Shown piece after piece: positions 14,951 to 25,026 of a stretch of DNA of 64,000 nucleotides. Location: assembly GCF_026262505.1 (NCBI RefSeq), contig NC_067206.1:21078172-21142171 (forward strand), read 5' to 3'. The translations under genes and the position numbers were made by a program. The stretch is from Trichomonas vaginalis G3 (taxonomy: Eukaryota > Parabasalia > Trichomonadida > Trichomonadidae). Position 1 is the stretch's first letter, and each line of letters begins with the position of its first letter. The notes beneath the pieces are model-generated. The model was not told where the DNA came from. It saw only the letters and a list, made by a program, of their open reading frames with translations, and made no database searches.

Positions 14951-15164
14951 CATTATAAAAAAATCATTGTTCTTGATTAAATATTTATCCAATAATAATA
15001 TATATTCAATTTGAATTAATTAGCTTTTTTAAGCTTATATTTAATAATATTATTATTTCAACATCTTAATAAAATAAGATATATTGCTTATGTCTAATAA
15101 TATGTTTTGTGAAATATTCGAGGAAAAATATCAAGGTTCAACATCACTTCATTCCACCATTTGT

Positions 15165-15400
15165 CTTACGAAAGTTTAATTGTATGATTAAATACTTGGC
15201 CATTCTCTAATATTTCATCTTTAAATCGATTTTGCCTCAATAGGATATGTATTAAATATTTTTCAATGTCATTCCAATAAATTATCCGTGCCATTTATTG
15301 ATTATATCAAGAAATCGTTTGTTTTGTTTCTATCCGGGGTAATACGATGTGAAAAGTGACAAAAATATACTATGATTATATTTCATTGTATAATAAAGTC
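15165..15400 (-). pseudogene. Noisy ubiquitin-specific protease-like fragment
   Basis: Counterpart of 23990-24220, same orientation, with base noise. Confidence 0.5.
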
Positions 15401-16190
15401 GAGAAGGAGTCCTAACCTAAGAAAGGGGCTCTCTTCTCGACTTTCTGCTGCCAATCTCCACTCGAATTGCCGTATATACTAACCTTCTTTACAATTCAGA
15501 ACACACCCCGTAGTAATGCGCAACAAGTATGCCATGGCAAGTGCACTTGTCGCCCAACTTTTAAGTTTCGTCAAATGCAATGCAACAAGAGGGAAGCAGT
15601 GGCAATATAGTACTTGGGTAGTTTGGAGTTATGTGTTAGGAGAGGGAACAAGGACAAATTTGCCACACGGCACTTTTGTTAAAAAAAATTATGGAGCGGA
15701 GCGATACTTGCTGCGAGGAGCCCCAAGGCTCCCAAAATCATTACGAAAGGGAGCCTCAGGCTCCTGAGAATCCCACAGCAGAGGCCTTTTCATTTGGCCT
15801 CTGCTGATCAAAGATCGGCGAAAGCCATTCTCGTCCTTAGGAGCCCCAAGGCTCCCAATCATTACGAAAGGGAGCCCTCAGGCTTCCTGAGAATCCATCT
15901 GCAGAGGCCTTTTCATTGGGCCTCTGCTGATTCAAGATTCGGCGAAGCCATTCTTACGTCTCAGAGCCCCAAAGGCTCCCAATCATTACGAAAGCGAGCC
16001 TCAGGGCTCCTGAGAATCCAAATCAGTAGAAGGCCTTTCATTTGCCTCTGCTGATCAAAAGATCGGCGAAGCCATTCGTCAGTCTCAGACCCCCAAGGCT
16101 CCCAATCATTACGAAAAGGAGCCTAAAAAACAGCTCCTGAGAAACCTCTTTGAGAGGTTTTCTTTAAGAAAACCTTCTCAAAGAATGATT
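15400..16190. repeat. Hairpin block with minisatellite, noisy copy
   Basis: Counterpart of 24240-25003: the GTCGAGAAG stem, about four 122-bp units (15716-16142) and the terminal palindrome near 16146-16190 can all be followed. The GCGCGTATATACTGC stem is badly garbled. Confidence 0.65.
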
Positions 16191-16599
16191 CGTCAGCATT
16201 CACTCAAAAATCTTACCAAGAGTTCAAAGTTTCAAACTATCTGAAATATGAACGCTTTGAATCTTTGTATATCTAATTGATAGACGGTACTATTTCGAAA
16301 ATGTTCTGCTATTGAAAAGTTTAATCAGTAAAAAGTCATTTTAAAAAGGTACATCTCTATAATGCTAATGAGCATTCACTCTCTGGAACCTTGGACTCTT
16401 GTGTAGGGCATGAAACTTCCAAGATTCTAGAATAAAACATATATCATAGACATAATTCTCTCAAATATAATTTAAGGTTAGTTTTTAAAAATTAGAACAG
16501 CGTAATTTAAGGTTATTGAAAAGTCAGACACTTGACAAAATTTATCCCGCCACTCTTCAAAAATAAGGAAATTTTGATAAATATCCTCATCGCCTTAAT

Positions 16600-16890
16600 T
16601 ATCATAAAATTCAATATTCCCTTTTCGATATTTAATGACAAATTTGAAAAGGGCGTTTGAAATTCTTTCGGATTTTGTTGAATTTAACCCAAAATTATTA
16701 TTAATTGTTTACAAGAATTTTATAACTCTTCTTGAAAGAAAAACTTTGCCAATAAGTTTGAATTGCATTGAAAATTCCGAGCTATAATATATTTGGATGA
16801 ATGCGAAGATGAAATCGATCCTGAAATTTTTGACTCTTCTCAAAAATATTATTCATTTAAAATGAATCTAATTCCTCATCAATAATAACA
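16600..16890 (+). pseudogene. Noisy copy of helical protein fragment
   Basis: Counterpart of 25348-25695 with base noise; the segment before the final LNESN-like end is recognisable. Confidence 0.5.
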
Positions 16891-18594
16891 TCATGAATAA
16901 AAAATAAAATGATTTAATTTTTTTATCAGTTCAATAGGATTACAAGTTATTTTTATTTTCTACAATATCTCATTACCAAATCGTTTTAACTCTTTGTATA
17001 TCAAAGGAAAAATAATAATACCTGGGTATAACCATACTCATAATGGATTAGACCTCAAATTATTTAAAATGTCAATTCAATATTATTAAATTACAATTTT
17101 TTATTCTAATAGATTTTTAACTGCCAATCATGATTACAAATATTGTAGCCTTCAATTAACTCTAATATCGAAGAATATAAACTTATATTCAATGGACAAT
17201 TTGTGATTAATTCCAATAATATATAAAAACCGACTCAAATTAAATCATGTTGGCATAAGCGCGCATCGAATGCTCAATCTACCTGCTAGTATTATAAAGC
17301 TTATATTCCTATTTTTCAGCAATTAAAATCGTGAATTACGTAATTTGTCAGTAGTTTTACGCTTAAGTTTAATTTTTTGATGAAGAAAAAATGACTTTAA
17401 GAAAAAACGAGATCACTTCATAATCTTTTTCTCAGAAACTGCAGAGTATACAACAAATGTACTCAAAGCTCAATTAAGCACAATACCTGGTACCCCCATT
17501 CGCTCTATGAGCACCGATAATGGTACAAAAAAATAAAGAAAATTGCAAAAACGTCCCACTTTTTGAGAGGGATGTTTTTTGCAAAAAGAATTTATGGACA
17601 TCTCTGGAAAGTTTTTCATCAGTTTGGAATAATATATCCAATCACCTATATAGAAGAGCCTTGCTGATTGACCTGAAAGACGAAAGGTTAGTTTGTGATT
17701 TGAAAAACCCTGCAATTTAATATTGTTAAGGACTCAATGTAGAAATATATATTTAATATTCATGTAGAAGAGATCAATAAATCTTCCAAAAAATACTTCT
17801 ATGTATGAAAGAAAAAATTTGCAAAAACGTACCTCTCAGAAGTCAGGGAACGTCTTTGTCACACATCTCGGGAAAATAAAACACAATTTCATTAATTATT
17901 AATGCGAAAGGGAATTGAACAATTTTGATTTAACCAATAATCCTCAGGCACAACAGATTCGACAAGAGAATTCCCCAAACAGTAAGATTTTCAAAAAAAA
18001 GAAAATATAATGCGAAGAATTAAATTAATCACCAAAAAACACGATTTTATTATTTAATGGATTTGTAAGAATGCTAAATTATCAGGAAGTAAAGGCTCAA
18101 TACTAACAAATTAAAAAATGCATTCTAATTTGCAAGAATGGTTAATGAATACGCACAAAATACATAGCCTCATTACATATCAACAAAAGTCTTGGGTCTC
18201 CGATCTCTCTTATTATATGGTATACCGCTATTTGATAACCAAGCTTACTCAGATACTGACACATAAATACATAGCCTCATACATATCAACCCAAAAGTCT
18301 CTCTACTCTTAATTTCCAATTCCAAAATTTATTATATTTATTGGTGCAAAAGGTAAAAGTTCCAAATTATCGTATCCGTTAATTTTTAATTGCTTTCACT
18401 AATTATCATTTTTTGTACTTACGTTCAATTTTATTTTTAATAAATTATTAGATTAAAAAATTTCGAAAATATTCATAAATACATTCCAATTCATAATAAT
18501 AATAGTCAAATTCATCGTTATTGAGAAGATCAAATTCCGACAACCAAAACCATGGAGAGGATTGTATTTTCCAATGTATGTCGAGCACTAAAAG

Positions 18595-18917
18595 CAAAAG
18601 CTAGACAGTTTTTAACCTGTATAATAAAAATGTATCATATATCTTTTTGGAAAATAAAAACAAATTTTTATTTATTCAATATTATATAAAAAGGTGTTGA
18701 TATTGCAGGTTTTTCAGTATGTTTTCCATCCCAATAAAACTCAATATTAATCGATATATCTGAAAAATACGAGGTGTCAAAGTGGTGAATTTCACCTCAC
18801 TTCGTTTTGCTCCATTAAATTGACTCAATTTCATCCCTTTGCTGAGAATTTTTGTATTTGGAGGATAATAATCTAAATAATTCGAAATATTTGTTACAAT
18901 AACTATCAGTGCTTGAT
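18595..18917. other. AT-rich interval downstream of pogo-like gene
   Basis: Contains a short palindrome around GGTGAATTTCACC at 18803-18815 and no open frame of note. It may hold the end of the pogo-like element, but I could not find a matching inverted terminal repeat. Confidence 0.4.
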
Positions 18918-20320
18918 TTAATGTTTGAATTTGATTGCTTCAAATTGCGCAATTTTAAGTAATTCGGCGTCAGATGTTAATTTTTTGCAAGAAGAATTAA
19001 ATATATATGTGGGATTTGGTATTGCGTTTGATGTTTTGTTTGTTAATTCGTTGGATAAGGCTTTATCTGGGTTCCACGGATGAATACCATACTGATGCAT
19101 TGACTTAATCACAAGCATCAATTAAAATTCTTACAATTTTTAACCTTGGTTTTGGGGTATTTGATAAATTATCTTGCTCATATGTGTAAAGCGGAACATA
19201 TTTTAACCTGTTATTCTTTGATCTCAAAGATGCTGCACATCCTACATCAAATAACTGGAGAACTACTGTGCAGTAAGCTGGAAATGTCAAGAGTTCAATT
19301 CTGAAGAGACTCAAAAGTTTGCAAGTAAAATAACTTACTCGGCTGATATGATTATCACCGAATACGATATTATGCTGAGCTGCTGTGATAGCATCAAGAC
19401 TTGAGCGATATCTCTGGATTTCGATAATAAAAGTTAAATTAAAGATATCCCATATCTTCTTTGTCATCCATCCATAAGATTGTCCTGTAAGGAATGCTCT
19501 CACGGAGCGGAGTTCCTGTGAACAATTTTATATTCCTGGAACAATAATAAATGGTTTCATCCGGTATCCTTCAGAATTATATGGGAAGATACTAGTAACA
19601 AGCACAAATTCATGCTCTTCTTTGGTTAAAGGAGGGTTGCTTTCAGTGCAGATAACTTTGTAACGCTTTGATGAAGCAGAGATGTTTCATAAATACTCCA
19701 CTTATTCCATGGATCAATTCCTGCCGTATACTGAAATTAATGTAAGAAGTTAGCAACTGTTGCTGTGTTACAGTACTTTGCTCGTTTTTCCTCATTTTCT
19801 TTTGAGCTTTTGATCTCAATGTTGAGATCAGAGCAAACTCTGTTTAACCATGATCTTGAGGGGAGATATACTTCTAGCGAAGTAAACAATTCTTTTTCCT
19901 CTTGTTGGAAATTCGTCTGGATGAACAAGGCCAGCTAGATATAAAGCTCTGCTGTATCTATACTCCAGTAATTCGTAGGCAATCTGATAAGCTTCGATTA
20001 CCTTTTCACATGCAAGACCTTTTGCTCTTTGATTGATTTCACCATAAAAATCAAGTAATTCGACCTCTGAAAGATACGATGGTTCTCCACCATTACATGT
20101 GGTTGTCCATACATTTTCCGCAATTGTATGTCGCAACTCTGCAGTTATTGAATCATCGCGTTCCATGTGAAATTCATCTTTGTTATCAGTGTAGCACTTT
20201 TTGTTTAGTCTTCTTTTGAAGATTTTACGTTGAATACGAGACAAAACTGCTTTTTCTCAATGAAGTTTACATTTGGCTTTAATGTAATTAAGACTTTTCA
20301 TGTCACTTTTTGTAAAGTTC
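18918..20320 (-). pseudogene. Pogo/CENP-B-like (DDE_1) transposase, decayed, U1
   Basis: Read 5' to 3' on the minus strand, consecutive open pieces follow the order of the family. First comes a CENP-B-type HTH region (19737-20244), with GGEPSYLSEVELLDFY followed, in another frame, by SRSWLNRVC. Then comes a piece with GWMTKKIWDIF, FGDNH and LQLFDVG (19105-19503), and last a tail with GIHPWNPDKAL (18918-19121). FGDNH fits the second catalytic Asp, and the Asp of LQLFDVG (family form QPLDVG) the third, with 35 residues between (DD35D). The region of the first Asp is not readable. At least three frame breaks are shared by all five clean units, so the gene was dead before amplification. It would have cut and pasted its own element. 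Confidence 0.75.
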
Positions 20321-20485
20321 ATTTTCGGTACGGAACAAATGCATATATTAATGCATTAATTCTAAATGTAATAAATTTTGTATCTTTGAAAATTTCAAAG
20401 TTAAAAAAAATTGGACTAATATTATTCGTCTTCAAATGTACTATGCAAATTAAAGTTTTTGGGCTATGGATTCTGTGGGATAAGA

Positions 20486-20737
20486 TTATTGAAATTTTGG
20501 ATGTTCCTCGAATTGGCCAGAGATTCGAGTGTCAATGCCTTGTTCCATAACATAGTAATTGTGTTTGTGACTGAGCATATTTTTTTCTAAAATATAGAGA
20601 TTAAAATTGTAAAAATCTTCATTTAAGGAGTTCCTGTTAAATGATTGTGACTTGATTATATTTGTGTCGTTTTTGGTAGTCTCTTTATTCGATTTTGATG
20701 AATTTATGTTCGAAATTCGGTATTTAACTAATAAGAT
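20486..20737 (-). pseudogene. Open frame upstream of pogo-like gene, U1
   Basis: An 84-codon stop-to-stop frame with an internal Met before LSHKHNYY and the ending GQFEEHPKFQ. It is rich in Asn, Ser and Lys. It lies 5' of the pogo-like gene on the same strand and may be a piece of its N-terminal region or of a captured host gene. I do not recognise it. Copies: 29265-29516, 38033-38284, 47023-47274, 56051-56302. Confidence 0.3.
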
Positions 20738-21373
20738 TCAGAGTAAAACACTGGAAATCGGATATTCTCTATGCCAATGAACTGGACAATCTGTGTGTTT
20801 GGGAGGTGAAATTCCAAATTTTTTTGAAATCCCGAAAATGAAGATCAACCCTTTATTTTTGATTAAGATATTTTACAATTTCAGATTTTTTTGAATACTT
20901 TTGATTCGGTTTTGTTAAAAGCATATCAGCTAACTTGTTTTAAAAATCACATATTTTTATGTGGTAAGACGAAATGATGGAAGTGAGGCATATCTCAATA
21001 TTTTCACCAGATCTTCAGGCATTTAGCATGGATATATAATTGTTATCATGATTTGTATTTAGTAATATTATTTAATCCAACTTATCAAAGCTAAACAAGA
21101 TAAGAAATGCGTTTTAATTTTTTTTTCAAACAAAATTGAACAAAAAATACACTTAGAAGATATATTTCTTTAAGTTATTTATAGTAATGGAAATAATATG
21201 GTATATCTATCATTAACATATAAGCAGATCATACCTCTCTTGTGCCATGCAATTATGAATTAAGAATTTTGTAAATTCAACTGTATATAATAATCTTTTA
21301 ATTGAAAAACATCATCAGACCAAGAGATGTTAATCATGTGCATCTAATATAATTGTTTTTGTCTAGTGTTGAA
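20738..21373. other. AT-rich interval between the two transposons, U1
   Basis: No supported gene. At 20964-20986 the plus strand carries GTAAGACGAAATGATGGAAG, nearly identical to the inverse complement of the protease-fragment end at 23985-24010, so part of this interval may be another scrap of that gene. The last 50 bases flank the integrase transposon. Confidence 0.4.
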
Positions 21374-22002
21374 AACAGAAATTCATCAAAAGTGACACCT
21401 CAGAAAAGCTATAATATTGAATTTTTGGAACTTTTGATAGAGCACGTTTTTAAATATTAATTAAAGTAAATGTATATTTCGTAAAGATTCTTTTTAATAA
21501 AAAATAAAATTTTGAAGAAGAACACAAAATCTTCTGAAAAATAATATCACATAAACTCATATTATTTTCTAATATATAACTATTTTATATAAAAATCAAA
21601 TTCAATGATCTTAAAAGCGAAGGATAAACCTCAAAATTTACGAATATAATGAGTGGGAATATAATGCTTATCTATCATAAAACCATATGAAATATCAATT
21701 TTTGCTTTACGCCTAATTTTTGACGACAATTAGCAAAAAATGTTAAATGTTAACACTCAGTCCATTTGAATATGAAAAATAAAATTGACTTTGATTAAAT
21801 GTTTTTATTTATCATGCAATTCTTCTTGCGACCAAAGATTTGAATAAAATTTCAAAAAATAAGATAGCTTAAAAATAATATACGGTAGTGTTTACTAATA
21901 GATGAATAGTATATAAATTCTATTAAAATGGATTTGATCCAAAAAGATATATAAAATTTGATCATAAATAAAATTGTTTAGAAGTCATTTAAAATGATGT
22001 AA

Positions 22003-23064
22003 TTATTCAAATTTTGCTAAAACCCATTCCTCTTTGATATATAACTCCCATTTTTGCATTTCTGGCTCGTACCAAAATTTTGAAACTTCGAATAATTCGT
22101 TAGGAGTGTAATTACTATTCGTTTTTGGATTAATATCGAGAGATAAATGTGGTGTATTGTTGTATTTTTCAATGAACTGCTGAACTGAGTCCTTGATTTG
22201 TTGAATATCATCCAACTCGTCTGGCAAAAACTTTTCTAAGCTTGGCCACAGGCGCTCCACCTTGCCGTTCTGTCTTGGCATATACGGCAAGGTGTGCTTC
22301 CAAACTATTCCGTTTTCCTGCATAACCTGGCCGAATTCACCGCGGTTTTCACCGCCGTTATCGGTCCAGATGCAGTAAGGGATAAACTCCTCTAAAAGTT
22401 TTCTTAAAATATTCGCTGTTGAGTTGGAAGACTTGTTTTTCAATAATTTAGTTTTGAGAACTTTACGTGTCATATCATTCAATATGGCAAAGAATGGAAA
22501 AGAAACATTACCGTGAAGGTAATGAATATCGCAGTGCCATATCAAATTCTTTGATATGGCACGATATTTGGTAGGTGGATCTGCTGGTTTGTAATCTCTT
22601 TTTGAAGATAAACCTGATTCCATCATAAATTTTTCCACTTGATGAGGCTTTATTTTTTGTAAATTGTCAAAAATTTGATCTTTTGTCAAATCTTCTATAT
22701 TTTCAAATTCTTTTGCAATTTCTTCTTTTTCTTTCTCACAATCGGGATTTTGAACAATATTTTGAAACCTTTTAATCAATAAATAAGTTTTTGAAATTCC
22801 TCCTTTATATTGTGAAACACAAGAATTAATTAATTGTTTTTGTTCAAATGTTGGTGGATTTGGTTTTCTGCCGCGACTAACTTTTGGTAATTCGATTTCT
22901 TGAAGTTGAAATGCTCTTCTTATTGTATTTTCGGCAACATTCAATTTAATTTTACCATTTTCCAATTCAACTTCCTTTCCCACACTTTTGTAATATTCAC
23001 CTTCTTCTATTCTTCTTTTAGCTTCAAATAGCCATTCTCTGTTTATAGATTTGGCAGTAGTCAT
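22003..23064 (-). CDS. rve-type DDE integrase/transposase, intact, U1
   Basis: 353 residues. An N-terminal helix-turn-helix candidate lies at about residues 35-60 (AENTIRRAFQLQE), followed by a basic RGRKPNPP linker and a coiled, acidic segment (100-135). The catalytic core starts at about 165: D179 in WHCDIHYL, D235 in IWTDNGGEN, E270 in NGKVERLWPSLEKF, giving D-55-D-34-E, the retroviral-integrase/IS3 fold. After E270 comes the QFIEKYNNTPH block usual in this family. The start ATG lies just inside the right long inverted repeat. Predicted role: nuclear transposase moving the element in which it sits. The frame is intact here and in U5 with identical protein, so recent activity or very recent copying is plausible. 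Confidence 0.88.
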   Translation of the reverse strand: MTTAKSINREWLFEAKRRIEEGEYYKSVGKEVELENGKIKLNVAENTIRRAFQLQEIELPKVSRGRKPNPPTFEQKQLINSCVSQYKGGISKTYLLIKRFQNIVQNPDCEKEKEEIAKEFENIEDLTKDQIFDNLQKIKPHQVEKFMMESGLSSKRDYKPADPPTKYRAISKNLIWHCDIHYLHGNVSFPFFAILNDMTRKVLKTKLLKNKSSNSTANILRKLLEEFIPYCIWTDNGGENRGEFGQVMQENGIVWKHTLPYMPRQNGKVERLWPSLEKFLPDELDDIQQIKDSVQQFIEKYNNTPHLSLDINPKTNSNYTPNELFEVSKFWYEPEMQKWELYIKEEWVLAKFE

Positions 23065-23095
23065 AAAAGTGGTCCTTCTTTTGTGATAAGATTCA
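23065..23095 (-). promoter_or_regulatory. Possible initiator upstream of integrase, U1
   Basis: On the minus strand ATCACAAAAG lies about 20 nt before the ATG and CCACTTTT directly before it. Trichomonad initiators read TCA-Y-W-W close to the start codon, so TCACAA would fit. This rests on the inferred host and is weak. Confidence 0.25.
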
Positions 23096-23779
23096 AATTT
23101 GAATGTGGATGATAAATAAAAATCAAAAATAATTGTTATAATTTAAATGAAGAAGTAATTTAAAACGATTTTATTTATGATCAAATTTTATATATTTTTT
23201 TGGATCAAATCCATTTTAATAGAATTTATATACTATTCATCTATTAGTAAACACTACCGTATATTATTTTTTAAGCTATCTTATTTTTTGAACTTTTATT
23301 CAAATCTTTGGTCGCAAGAAGAATTGCATGATAAATAAAAACATTTAATCAAAGTCAATTTTATTTTTCATATTCAAATGGACTGAGTGTTAACATTTAA
23401 CATTTTTTGCTAATTGTCGTCAAAAATTAGGCGTAAAGCAAAAATTGATATTTCATATGGTTTTATGATAGATAAGCATTATATTCCCACTCATTATATT
23501 CGTAAATTTTGAGGTTTATCCTTCGCTTTTAAGATCATTGAATTTGATTTTTATATAAAATAGTTATATATTAGAAAATAATATGAGTTTATGTGATATT
23601 ATTTTTCAGAAGATTTCATTCTATATGCCTATGAAAAGTACTCTCAAAACTAACTTTTTCCTAATTATAATTAAATCTAGAATATTGTATTATGCTTAGT
23701 GTTATTTCATTTTTCTCATTCAATTTAGAATTTACAAATGTCAAAAATTGAGAGCTGTCACTTTTGATGAATTTCTGTT

Positions 23780-23989
23780 TATTACATAGCATTAATAAAA
23801 AAATCATTTGTTCTGATTAATATTTATCCAATAATAATATATATTCATTTTTGAATTTAATTAGCTTTTTTAAAGCTTAATATTTAATAATATTATTATT
23901 CAACATTCTTAATAAAATAAGATATATGCTTTATGTCTAATATATGTTTTGTAGAAATTTCGAGGAAATATCAAGGTTTCAACATCACT
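23780..23989. other. AT-rich spacer between transposon and protease fragment, U1
   Basis: Mostly A/T with short palindromes around AGCTTTTTTAAAGCT (23864-23878) and AATAATATTATT. No frame of note. It would be the 3' flank of the minus-strand protease fragment. Confidence 0.4.
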
Positions 23990-24220
23990 TCACTTCCACC
24001 ATTTCGTCTTACGAAAGTTTAATTGTATGATTAAATACTTGGGCCATTCTAATATTTCATCTTTTTGAAATCGATTTTGCTCAATAGGATATGTATTAAA
24101 ATATTTTTCCAATGCATCCAATAAATTATCCGTGCCATTTATTGATATATCAAGAAAGTCGTTTTGTTTTGTTTCTATCGGGGTAATACGATGTGAAAAG
24201 TGACAAAAATATACTATGAT
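23990..24220 (-). pseudogene. Ubiquitin-specific protease-like (C19) fragment, U1
   Basis: Stop-to-stop minus-strand frame of about 76 codons. ETKQNDFLDISINGT, then LLDALEKYFNTYPIEQNRF, then WPKYLIIQLNF match in order the family C19 pattern (E.F.disl, .l..AL..yf...l.g.n.y, lP..LIIQLkRF). After LIIQLNF the family frame is lost (RKTKWWK, stop). No catalytic Cys or His box is present, so it is only a scrap of a deubiquitinase gene. The upstream end coincides with the GAAAAGTGACA motif at 24194-24204. In U2 a short frame start is created by a one-base difference. Assignment rests on pattern memory only. Confidence 0.5.
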
Positions 24221-24239
24221 TTATATTTCATTGTATAAT

Positions 24240-24290
24240 AAAGTCGAGAAGGGAGTCCTAACCTTAAGAAAGGGCTCTCTTCTCGACTTT
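24240..24290. repeat. Hairpin, 12-bp arms, U1
   Basis: AAAGTCGAGAAG at 24240-24251 pairs perfectly with 24279-24290, with GAG/CTC continuing inward. First of a run of hairpins filling the block to about 25170. Confidence 0.75.
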
Positions 24291-24310
24291 CTGCTGCAAT
24301 CTCACTCGAA

Positions 24311-24358
24311 TTGCGCGTATATACTGCTTCTTTCATTAGAAGTAGTATATACGCGCAA
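24311..24358. repeat. Hairpin, 21-bp arms with one G-T pair, U1
   Basis: 24311-24331 (TTGCGCGTATATACTGCTTC...) pairs with 24338-24358 over 21 positions; the only non-Watson-Crick position is a G opposite T. The loop is six bases. Present in all clean units. Confidence 0.8.
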
Positions 24359-24542
24359 CAATATGCCATGGCAAGTGCACTTGTCGCCACTTTTAATGTT
24401 TCTCAAATGCAATGCGGGAAGGAGTGGCAATATAGTACTTGGGTAGTTGTGGAGTTATGTGTTAGGAGAGGGAACAGGACAAATTTGCCACACGGCACTT
24501 TTTTTTAAAAAAAATTAATGGAGCGGAGCGATACTCTGCTGC
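24359..24542. other. Palindrome-rich stretch before minisatellite, U1
   Basis: Holds TGCCATGGCA and CAAGTGCACTTG overlapping back to back at 24364-24382, and GCCACT/AGTGGC about 35 bases apart. Short frames here overlap the hairpins in several frames and are not credible genes. Confidence 0.45.
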
Positions 24543-24960
24543 AGGAGCCCCAAGGCTCCCAATCATTACGAAAGGGAGCCTCAGGGCTCCTGAGAATCCA
24601 TCAGCAGAGGCCTTTTCATTTGGCCTCTGCTGATCAAAGATTCGGCGAAGCCATTCTTCGTCTCAGGAGCCCCAAGGCTCCCAATCATTACGAAAGGGAG
24701 CCTCAGGGCTCCTGAGAATCCATCAGCAGAGGCCTTTTCATTTGGCCTCTGCTGATCAAAGATTCGGCGAAGCCATTCTTCGTCTCAGGAGCCCCAAGGC
24801 TCCCAATCATTACGAAAGGGAGCCTCAGGGCTCCTGAGAATCCATCAGTAGAGGCCTTTTCATTTGGCCTCTGCTGATCAAAGATTCGGCGAAGCCATTC
24901 TTCGTCTCAGGAGCCCCAAGGCTCCCAATCATTACGAAAGGGAGCCTCAGGGCTCCTGAG
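24543..24960. repeat. 122-bp minisatellite, four copies, built of hairpins, U1
   Basis: Copies start at 24543, 24665, 24787 and 24909, exactly 122 bp apart. Each unit folds into three hairpins: an about 21-bp stem CTCAGGAGCCCCAAGGCTCC / its partner with two A-C mismatches and loop AATCATTACGAAA; a 13-bp perfect stem ATCAGCAGAGGCC / GGCCTCTGCTGAT with loop TTTTCATTT (some copies have GTAGAGG, giving a T-G pair); and a small CGAAG/CTTCG hairpin. It is clearly GC-richer than its surroundings. 122 is not a multiple of three, so it does not encode a protein repeat. Confidence 0.88.
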
Positions 24961-24966
24961 AAACCT

Positions 24967-25003
24967 CTTTGAGAAGGTTTTCTTTAAGAAAACCTTCTCA
25001 AAG
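24967..25003. repeat. Perfect 18-bp palindrome closing the minisatellite, U1
   Basis: CTTTGAGAAGGTTTTCTT and its inverse complement are separated by a single T. It directly follows the last minisatellite stem in every unit. Confidence 0.85.
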
Positions 25004-25026
25004 ATGATTGTCAGCATTCACTCAAA

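Larger units (their letters stand above)
1..18580. other. Error-rich stretch, probably uncorrected long-read sequence
   Basis: All modules of the clean array (integrase transposon, pogo-like gene, protease fragment, hairpin block) can be followed here, but with frequent single-base insertions, deletions and doubled bases that destroy every long frame. Divergence is alike in coding and non-coding DNA, and two copies of the same module inside this stretch carry different errors, which fits sequencing noise better than evolution. The change to near-identity with the downstream units is abrupt at about 18560-18590. C/A-rich strings such as 5735-5765 and 6965-7060 have no counterpart in the clean units. 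Short frames here should not be read as genes. Confidence 0.8.
21374..23779 (-). mobile_element. Integrase transposon with long inverted repeats, U1
   Basis: Ends are perfect inverted repeats reading AACAGAAATTCATCAAAAG then TGACA, from both sides. Inside the ends are unlike stretches (about 120-150 bp), then a near-perfect inverted repeat of about 447 bp (21528-21974 versus 23168-23615). Between the arms lies one gene, the DDE integrase. There is no polymerase, capsid or reverse transcriptase, and the long repeats are inverted, not direct, so this is a plain cut-and-paste DNA transposon, not an LTR element or Polinton. The best known analogues are eukaryotic transposons with IS3/Ginger-like integrases; the exact superfamily is unproven. 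A target duplication is not evident; TA is possible at one end only. Confidence 0.8.

Noticed and set aside
20230-20550. 106-codon plus-strand frame with hydrophobic residues
   Set aside because: It lies opposite the start of the pogo-like gene and its upstream frame; composition follows the AT-rich antisense strand and no domain is seen.
22003-23064. Bacterial IS3 insertion or contamination
   Set aside because: The integrase fold is similar, but there is no two-frame orfA/orfB layout, no bacterial gene context, and the same DNA carries CENP-B/pogo and ubiquitin-protease-like sequences, which are eukaryotic.
21374-23779. LTR retroelement or Polinton
   Set aside because: The integrase fold is shared with those groups, but the long repeats are inverted, the element is 2.4 kb, and there is no reverse transcriptase, DNA polymerase B, ATPase, protease or capsid gene.
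24518-24715. Short frames through the minisatellite (e.g. QRPFHLASADQRFGEAIL)
   Set aside because: They exist because hairpin repeats lack stops in some frames. The 122-bp period shifts the frame at each unit, so no repeat protein is encoded.
24543-24960. CRISPR array
   Set aside because: Regular 122-bp spacing, but there are no unique spacers; the whole period is repeated, and no cas genes are present.
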